From Limosilactobacillus caviae (GTDB lineage: Bacteria; Bacillota; Bacilli; Lactobacillales; Lactobacillaceae), in NCBI RefSeq assembly GCF_014635905.1, contig NZ_BMDS01000001.1, positions 558,001 through 622,000 of the forward strand: 64,000 bases of DNA. The letters are read 5' to 3'. The notes under the pieces are model-generated. The model was not told the origin of the DNA and made no database searches. It saw only the letters and a list, made by a program, of their open reading frames with translations. Positions 59,501 through 64,000 of this stretch are shown one piece after another (the stretch's first letter is position 1; each line of letters begins with the position of its first letter). The translations under genes and the position numbers were made by a program.

Positions 59501-62500
59501 TCAATTAACTGGTCTAGCAGGGGATGCAATTAACTACAGTACTGCCGACAAGATTGCTGAATACGAAAAGCAAGGTTATGTATTGGTATCAAATGGCTTT
59601 GATGCAAATGGTACTAAACCAAGCTTTGACAATGTTAACGGCAATACTCAAACATTCTACGTAACGTTTAAGCATGGTATTCAACCTGTAACTCCAGATA
59701 AGCCGGGTACGCCAGATAAGCCAATCAACCCTGATAATCCAGATGGTCCTAAGTACCCATCGGGAACGGACAAAGCTTCAATTGATAAGACCATTACGCG
59801 GACTGTTCATTATGAAGGTGCAGATCAATACACACCAAATGATGTTCAACAACCAGTACACTTCACGGCAAAGGGTGTCCTTGATAAGGTAACTGGTGAA
59901 TGGACTGCTCCATTAACTTGGTCAGCAGATCAAACATTCAATGGGGTAACCACTCCTAAGATTCCGGGTTACCATGTCGTAAGTGTTGATAAGGACACAA
60001 ACGACAACCAAAACGTTGATAGTGCTAAGATTAGCCACACTGGTTCAGATTACACAGTAACAGTTAAGTATGCTAAGGATGCCGCACCAACACCAGATAC
60101 CACAACTGGTAAGGTAACTTACATTGACGATACTACAGGAAGTACTTTGAAGACTGATTCGCTTAGCGGTAATGTTGATGCTAATATTGATTACACTACT
60201 CAAGATAAGATCAACAGTTACATCAACATGGGTTACAAGTTAGTATCTAAAGACTTCACTGACGGTAAAGAAGTCTTTAATAAGGATGCTTCTAAGAACA
60301 CCTTTGAAGTTCACTTGGTACACGATACTGTTCTAGTAACTCCAGAAAATCCAGGTACTCCAGATCAACCAATCAACCCTAATGACCCACGTCCACAAAA
60401 TGAACAACCTAAGTATCCAAATGGTACTAGCGAAACTGACCTTACTAAGGACATTACGCGGATTGTTCATTATGAAGGTGCCGGTGAATACACACCAAAT
60501 GATGTTCAACAACCAGTACACTTCACGGCAAAGGGTGTCCTTGATAAGGTAACTGGTGAATGGATTACTCCATTAACTTGGTCAGCAGATCAAACATTTA
60601 ATGGGGTAACCACTCCTAAGATTCCGGGTTACCACGTTGTAAGTGTTGATCGGGATGCAAATGGCAATGATGTAGCTTCAACTCCTATTAATCACACTGG
60701 TTCAGATTACACAGTAACGGTAACTTATGCTCCAGATGAAAAGCCACAAGCCGAAAATGCCGACTTACACATCATTGATCTTAGTGATAACCAAAAGGAA
60801 CTTGCTAACTTCAAGACGTCCGGTGACGATAACACTGCAATTAACTTCAACGGTGCTCAAGTTACTATCGATAGCTTAATTAAAGCTGGCTACAAGGTTA
60901 ATAGCATTGTTCAAGCAACTAGTGATCCAAATAACCCAACTAAATACGGTACTGATTATGCGAATGCCGCAGGTCAATGGACATTTGATGACAAGCCTGG
61001 TGTAGATCAATCATTCTACGTATATCTTGAACATGATTACGCTCCAATTAATCCAGAAAATGCTTATGGTCGAACTGATTTGACACAAACTGTTACTGAA
61101 ACAGTCCATTATGTTGATGAAGATACTAATAAGCCTGTTGCCACAGACTACACCAATACTCTTACCTTCAAAGGCCAAGGTCGTGTTGACAAGGTAACTG
61201 GCAAGATGCTTAAGATTAAGAGCATTGAAAATGGTGTAATCACTTATGATTATGACATTGCTAACCAAATTGACATTAGTAGTGCTAAGTTAAGTGACTT
61301 TGCTTGGTCAAATCCAACAACCTTAGCTAAGGTTGTATCACCAACCATTGCAGGATACACAATTGATGCTGCTAAGACTACCCCAAGTGAATTGGCTGAC
61401 GGTAATGATATTCAAGAAATCCAAAATGTTGCTTATGACCATGGTAATGTAGAAGCTACTGTTTACTACAAGGCAAACCCGGTTGAAACACATAAAGCTG
61501 GATTGGCAATTTACGCAGATGGTAAGCAAGTTGGTACAGCAAGTGATACTGGTGCTAAGGGTACTGCAATTAACTTCGGTAGTGCTTCTGATATTGTTTC
61601 TGCTTACATTAACAATGGTTATGTATTTGACCATGCCCAAGATGTAACTAACAATGTTGAAATGAGCGGTAAGTCATACAGCGAATTGAACTTTGGTAAC
61701 TTTGTTACTGAAAATAATAGTAATCAACAATTTGCTATTTACTTGACTAAGCAAGCTCCAGTTGCAGAACAAGGTTCAATTAAGGTAACTGTTCACGATG
61801 TTAAGACTGGTCAAGATGTTCCTGGCTACGAAGCAAATAGTGGTACTGAAAATGTTGGTACTACATTTACTTACGACACTCAAGGCAACATTACTAAGTT
61901 AACTAATGAAGGTTACAAGGTGCTTAATCCAGATATTACAATTCCAACTCATATTTCTAAAGGTGATCAAAGTTTTGTAATTTACGTTGACCATACTGTA
62001 GTTCCTGTAACGCCAGATAAGCCAGGTAATGGTTTGAACCAAGATGATCTCCAAAAGACTGTAACTGAAACTGTTCATTATGTAGTTAACGGTGGAAATG
62101 CGCAAGCTCCAGCTGATAAAACAGCAACACTTCACTTTAACGGTACAGCATATTACGATTCAGTAACTAAGAAGTGGACTGACGCAAGTGGTAATGAACT
62201 TAAGGATCAAAGCCAAAACATTACTTGGACTGGTCAAGATGGTCACCAATTTGATACTGTGATTTCACCAGTAGTTCCTGGCTACCACGTAACTCAAGTT
62301 AGTGATAACTACAATGATGGTAATGGCAACGTTAAGGCTATTCCAGGAATTGATCAAAATAGTGCAAACGTAAACGTAACTGTAACTTATGATAAGGACG
62401 CTGAACCAGTTAAGGATCAAGGTTCAATTATTGTTACTATTCATGACGTAACTGATAATGTAGACTTACCTGAATATGGTAAGAACACTGGTACTCAAGA

Positions 62501-64000
62501 TGTTGGTTCTAACTTCGAGTTTAACAAGACCACTACAATTAGCGATCTTGAAAGTAAAGGGTATAAGGTACTTAACCCAGATGTTACAATTCCAACTCAA
62601 GTTACTAAGGGTGATCACAGTTACACAATTTATGTACAGCATAATATTGTTCCTGTAACGCCAGATAAGCCAGGTAACGGTTTGAACCAAGATGATCTTC
62701 AAAAGACTGTAACTGAAACTGTTCATTATGTAGTTAATGGTGGAAATGCACAAGCTCCAGCTGATAAAACAGCAACACTTCACTTTAACGGTACAGCATA
62801 CTACGACTCAGTAACTAAGAAGTGGACTGACGCGGATGGCAAGGAATTAAGTGATCAAACTCAAAACATTACTTGGACTGCTCAAGATGGTAATAAGTTC
62901 AGTACTGTTGTAACTCCATATCTTGATGGTTATATTGCCAGTGTTCAAGATGGTTATGATGACGGTAACAAGAACGTTAAGGAAATCACTGGAATTGATC
63001 AAAACAGTGCAAACGTAAACGTATCTGTAACCTATATTCCAGTAACTCCAGCTAAGACGCAACAAAATGCTCAATTGACTATTCGCGATGCAACTCCTGG
63101 TCAAGAACAAGACTTAGGTAGTTACACTCAACCTGGTCTTGAAGGCGATGCAATCAGCTTTGGCAATGCTCAAGAATTTGTTCAAAACTTATTGAACAAG
63201 GGTTACGTTTGGGATGGTGCTTCATACAACGGTACTAACCTAGATGCTACTAACTATGCTGGAATTAATTTTGGTAACTACGACAACACTGATGATAAGA
63301 ATGGCATCAGTCAAAAGTGGGTAATCAACTTAGTCCATGGTGTAACTCCGGTAAACCCAGATCATCCAGATGACAAGGATGGTTACACTAAGGAATACCT
63401 TGATCGTACAATTACACGTGATGTAACTTATGTTGACGAACAAGGTAATGTAATGCCAGGCTTAACTCCTGAACACCAAGAAGCTAAGTTCCAAGGTTCT
63501 GGTTACTTAGATAATGTAACTGGTAAGTGGGTAACTGTTGAAAATGGTAAGATTACTGGTCTTGCTGATGGATTGACTTGGACTCCAGATACAGATGCCA
63601 ACTTTGATGCAATTGCTGCGAAGACCGCTGATGGCTACCACGTAATTTCTGTGAGCGGCAACGGTATTTCAGGATTTACTGTCGATGCCAATGGTGCGGT
63701 TACTGCACAAACTGTAAATCGCAATACTGCAAGCTCAACGATTAAAGTTGTTTACGCTAAGACCCCAGAAGTTCCAGTAGCTGCTAATGGTTCAATTGTT
63801 TACATCGATGATACGACTGGTAACACGCTCGAAAGTGCAAGTTTCGGTGGTAGTGTTGGTCAAAAGATTGATTACACTACGGCTGACCGAATTGCTAATT
63901 ACGAAGGTCGAGGTTACAAGCTAGTATCCAATAACTTCAAAGATGGTAATGAATCATTTACGAATGGTGAAAACAAGTTTGAAGTTCACTTAACTCACGA
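53541..64000 (+). CDS. Giant Mub-like mucus-binding adhesin, 3' end outside window
   Basis: An open frame from ATG 53541 (GGGGGAA upstream) to the right edge, at least 3,486 codons; continuity was confirmed at several points up to the last base. The YSIRK-type signal RYTIKKLSVGVASVLLGISF is followed by VSAD and a Ser/Thr/Ala-rich region. A non-repetitive N-terminal domain (to about residue 550) comes next, then a long series of Mub-type repeats: TRTINYYDKVTGEKIP, then TLTWSADQTFNGV and GYHVVSVDxDxNGN with MucBP strands (VIYDKTDNNKELNSF). Such proteins bind mucin glycans and extracellular matrix. The C-terminal anchor lies beyond the window. Codon use is strongly biased to AAC, AAG, GGT and ACT, typical of abundant proteins. 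The likely orthologue is L. reuteri Mub, but the name is not certain. Confidence 0.9.
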   Translation, partial: MLSRNNHQEQFKKYEPKKQRYTIKKLSVGVASVLLGISFANGVSADTVDTADDNTSADSEQTDHNLVLNSASNQTLQQATATNQASGSTATAQNPAGDIQTPVANEYEAAISATMASQAGAVSEQSALPQSAAEANAGAAPESTIASASTQTFNTQSFDTSTFNNANLAQLFGTSLLATNSNNDTPVDLSTFTPDFNISNNSDYDTYFGGYVPAAQIGITQWRDKSNGNILTAATDKDNPGENIYFYVGNKLAATIGKDTYTRPWNGPLTITQTNGNVYKGGTYTYSRAVNAHLSGTGYRYTRINLYDRNGKSPVAVPSTGAFTLGSANLTVVYRNGDPVNDSPIAQQNWNGAGGEIPGKVQQTIWYVNADTGEVMAHKTSEKLISGQTYDVTDDGPLKVSYNGKVYTKVDRGENGYDSSKLSKTLLNSVLTNNSGVDITVGDVLNTPLKGTIGSGRKGNINISTTDYGPSRLYITQQLDDGGTVTLNTYDIQPNDAVPGAMSATLVQAGNITTQSLPSVYTAGTGDPKLDAAAATAQGDRSAFFNGRRPGNQDVVFLYRAISNSQKANITFVNDDTGASLSTQQDASGDAGSKISFTNAASTVTNLIGQGYVYNGTTGNGVTNGSASGSFTSVDFPVYDNDDNTTQAFVVHFKNPVQTTTYHQGVEESKTIHRTINYYDKVTGEKIPSDLISQNPVTDEVTFTRTQVLDQDGKVVGYGTVGSDGKSFRTQDWHTADGETSTQFNAKRSTDLSAYNYTAPEFQDGTSANIVAAHEVTPTTQDLVYNVYYGHQTQQVTTNQDVTRRFHYIFTDGTTPESHLTPQADQKVTFTGTATKDLVTGKTGDTVWTPANGTLTQVAGQPVAGYHITGNVNANADGSANAVNVTPTSGDIDVTIVYTPDAKTPDTPQKAKVTIYDKTENNKQLSAFENNNGTKDSAISFDGEPQTLQAYLNSGYVFDSATDANGNSIGTASNINFGNFDNIDGNVQNFNIYLVHGTDTKTETATTNAHVHYVVAGNEANKPVAPADSPVQTINWTRTNTTDKVTGATTEGTWTPDKSSFTSVTSPTVTGYTPDQAVANFTTPQPNRDQVVTVVYNPNPEVEQKADLVIYDKTDNNKELNSFNNSGKTGTQISFSGSTNYVADLISKGYKIDSFVNDQNQTSNPTSYSEINFSNFDNNSASDQHFKLYLVHDTENVTDKKTTTSTVHYVVSDGKTNPPSDSTQTITWTRPGTKDKVTGVTTPTGNWTTPDNYTDVPTPNLDGYTPDKTNVPAPTPDPNQNPTTVVTYNPKTPEAPTYTGTTETKTVTRTINYYDRVTGEKIPTNLIAGNPTTQNVTLSRTHVVSSTGQDMGYGTVSADSKTFIKAATDDGWNTGDWAQVTSSDLSNAGYTAPDLAQADHVTVNSNTKDAVVNVYYGHQTEVITPKKPHNPGGNINPNDPRNTPSVYPDGLTKEALTTEVTRHINYVGVNEDGTTTPVNGAPDGKSTYTQTVSFERNAVIDKVTGQILGYSTDGTTNVTTTDKDRAWTPTTQNMDSVASKTPSEVGYDKVDISTVGGVTVYPGQKVNDVTVTYTKNKIPEVTQKATLEIIDNNDANSPKQLASFSNEGKSEDQINFANSNEILQSYLSQGYKVQKTAGNLSGDAQSGYTYPTYGNDAQDFKIYLVHDTEDKTETATATAQVHYVIADNGVQAPKDSDLQTVTYTRTNTIDKVTGATVKEGTWQADKNAFTDVTSPDLSKDGYTPSLEKVQFNAPERNVNQRVTVVYNRSAQAADLQIIDDNDPQNQRVLATYSAGGESGKQISFDGSNAQLQNYLNNGYTFEKSEGQGMSGDAQNGFTYPSFDNDSQSNQSFKIYLKHATGDKTETATTTAHVHYIMADGTKAPDDSATQTINWTRTNTVDKVTGAVVNEGTWSSDKGAFTDVDSPAVTGYTPGTKTVKFATPERGVNQVVNVVYTKDAPTPEQQNALVVYQDVNDPAHPVDLGQSDQLTGLAGDAINYSTADKIAEYEKQGYVLVSNGFDANGTKPSFDNVNGNTQTFYVTFKHGIQPVTPDKPGTPDKPINPDNPDGPKYPSGTDKASIDKTITRTVHYEGADQYTPNDVQQPVHFTAKGVLDKVTGEWTAPLTWSADQTFNGVTTPKIPGYHVVSVDKDTNDNQNVDSAKISHTGSDYTVTVKYAKDAAPTPDTTTGKVTYIDDTTGSTLKTDSLSGNVDANIDYTTQDKINSYINMGYKLVSKDFTDGKEVFNKDASKNTFEVHLVHDTVLVTPENPGTPDQPINPNDPRPQNEQPKYPNGTSETDLTKDITRIVHYEGAGEYTPNDVQQPVHFTAKGVLDKVTGEWITPLTWSADQTFNGVTTPKIPGYHVVSVDRDANGNDVASTPINHTGSDYTVTVTYAPDEKPQAENADLHIIDLSDNQKELANFKTSGDDNTAINFNGAQVTIDSLIKAGYKVNSIVQATSDPNNPTKYGTDYANAAGQWTFDDKPGVDQSFYVYLEHDYAPINPENAYGRTDLTQTVTETVHYVDEDTNKPVATDYTNTLTFKGQGRVDKVTGKMLKIKSIENGVITYDYDIANQIDISSAKLSDFAWSNPTTLAKVVSPTIAGYTIDAAKTTPSELADGNDIQEIQNVAYDHGNVEATVYYKANPVETHKAGLAIYADGKQVGTASDTGAKGTAINFGSASDIVSAYINNGYVFDHAQDVTNNVEMSGKSYSELNFGNFVTENNSNQQFAIYLTKQAPVAEQGSIKVTVHDVKTGQDVPGYEANSGTENVGTTFTYDTQGNITKLTNEGYKVLNPDITIPTHISKGDQSFVIYVDHTVVPVTPDKPGNGLNQDDLQKTVTETVHYVVNGGNAQAPADKTATLHFNGTAYYDSVTKKWTDASGNELKDQSQNITWTGQDGHQFDTVISPVVPGYHVTQVSDNYNDGNGNVKAIPGIDQNSANVNVTVTYDKDAEPVKDQGSIIVTIHDVTDNVDLPEYGKNTGTQDVGSNFEFNKTTTISDLESKGYKVLNPDVTIPTQVTKGDHSYTIYVQHNIVPVTPDKPGNGLNQDDLQKTVTETVHYVVNGGNAQAPADKTATLHFNGTAYYDSVTKKWTDADGKELSDQTQNITWTAQDGNKFSTVVTPYLDGYIASVQDGYDDGNKNVKEITGIDQNSANVNVSVTYIPVTPAKTQQNAQLTIRDATPGQEQDLGSYTQPGLEGDAISFGNAQEFVQNLLNKGYVWDGASYNGTNLDATNYAGINFGNYDNTDDKNGISQKWVINLVHGVTPVNPDHPDDKDGYTKEYLDRTITRDVTYVDEQGNVMPGLTPEHQEAKFQGSGYLDNVTGKWVTVENGKITGLADGLTWTPDTDANFDAIAAKTADGYHVISVSGNGISGFTVDANGAVTAQTVNRNTASSTIKVVYAKTPEVPVAANGSIVYIDDTTGNTLESASFGGSVGQKIDYTTADRIANYEGRGYKLVSNNFKDGNESFTNGENKFEVHLTH
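59788..60670 (+). repeat. Near-identical 660-bp Mub repeat pair
   Basis: The stretch around 59801-59993 recurs at 60461-60653 with only scattered changes (for example Pro-to-Ile GAATGGACTGCT versus GAATGGATTACT). Offset is exactly 660 bp, 220 codons. Confidence 0.85.
62000..62830 (+). repeat. Near-identical 648-bp Mub repeat pair
   Basis: The segment beginning GTAACGCCAGATAAGCCAGG at about 62008 recurs at about 62656, offset 648 bp (216 codons), nearly identical for about 180 bases (through AGTAACTAAGAAGTGGACTG). The unit length differs from the 660-bp pair, showing separate duplication events. Confidence 0.85.

Noticed and set aside
53740-62800. Minus-strand and shifted-frame open stretches of 60-175 codons within the second adhesin
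   Set aside because: They are shadows of the long biased coding frame; none has a ribosome site or recognisable domain.
1-64000. tRNA, rRNA or CRISPR loci
   Set aside because: None recognised on either strand; the T-box specifier and structured leaders are the only RNA-like elements besides the Abi-linked RNA and the intron fragment.

Overview
The window looks like chromosomal DNA of a Lactobacillaceae species, most likely Limosilactobacillus reuteri or a close relative. The basis is low-GC Firmicute gene content, strong AGGAGG-type ribosome binding sites, CcpA-type cre sites, a T-box, a Lactobacillales-style KxYKxGKxW signal and very large LPxTG/mucus-binding adhesins. The species name is inference from gene style; no rRNA or tRNA gene is present to confirm it.

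Layout. Bases 1-6140 are housekeeping: the end of a lipoteichoic acid synthase, coaA, an AAA ATPase with a DUF4143-like tail, a 29-codon gene and guaA. Bases 6344-15350 form a decayed integrative/mobilizable element bounded by a direct repeat of about 207 bp (offset about 8.8 kb). It carries a TetR/MMPL efflux operon, a group II intron 5' fragment behind a terminator, mobilization-like genes, an excisionase-like gene and a tyrosine integrase. Three of its genes have in-frame stops. Bases 15406-21302 are a scrap-yard: a gene with two compensable homopolymer frameshifts, a lipoprotein, a chimeric junction between a truncated XRE regulator and the tail of an LPxTG protein, an Abi_2/HEPN gene followed by a small structured RNA gene, and an ISL3-type transposase whose N-terminal half is inverted in place. 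Bases 21313-24977 hold a second TetR/MMPL pair.

Bases 25107-41439 are mostly intact metabolism and transport. They include a SpoU methylase, a cre-controlled nucleoside operon (Crp-like regulator, uridine phosphorylase, PnuC-like transporter, phosphopentomutase), an AAA/winged-helix ATPase behind phased repeats, a glutamate-cysteine ligase behind a 16-bp dyad, MFS/CorA/GNAT/sugar-transporter genes (several with terminator-bearing leaders), a zinc alcohol dehydrogenase, a secreted matrixin-like protease, and a T-box upstream of luxS and a metQ-like gene.

Bases 41581-64000 are two giant surface adhesins in tandem. The first (about 3,795 codons: BspA-like repeats, about 18 MBG-like repeats, MucBP-like repeats, LPQTG anchor) is broken by an early TAA. 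The second (a YSIRK-type, Mub-like mucus-binding protein) is open to the window end with at least 3,486 codons.

The best candidate for a noteworthy system is the Abi_2/HEPN gene at 18838-19749 with its own promoter-driven, terminator-ended small RNA at about 19788-19841. This looks like an AbiF-type RNA-associated toxin or defence module.
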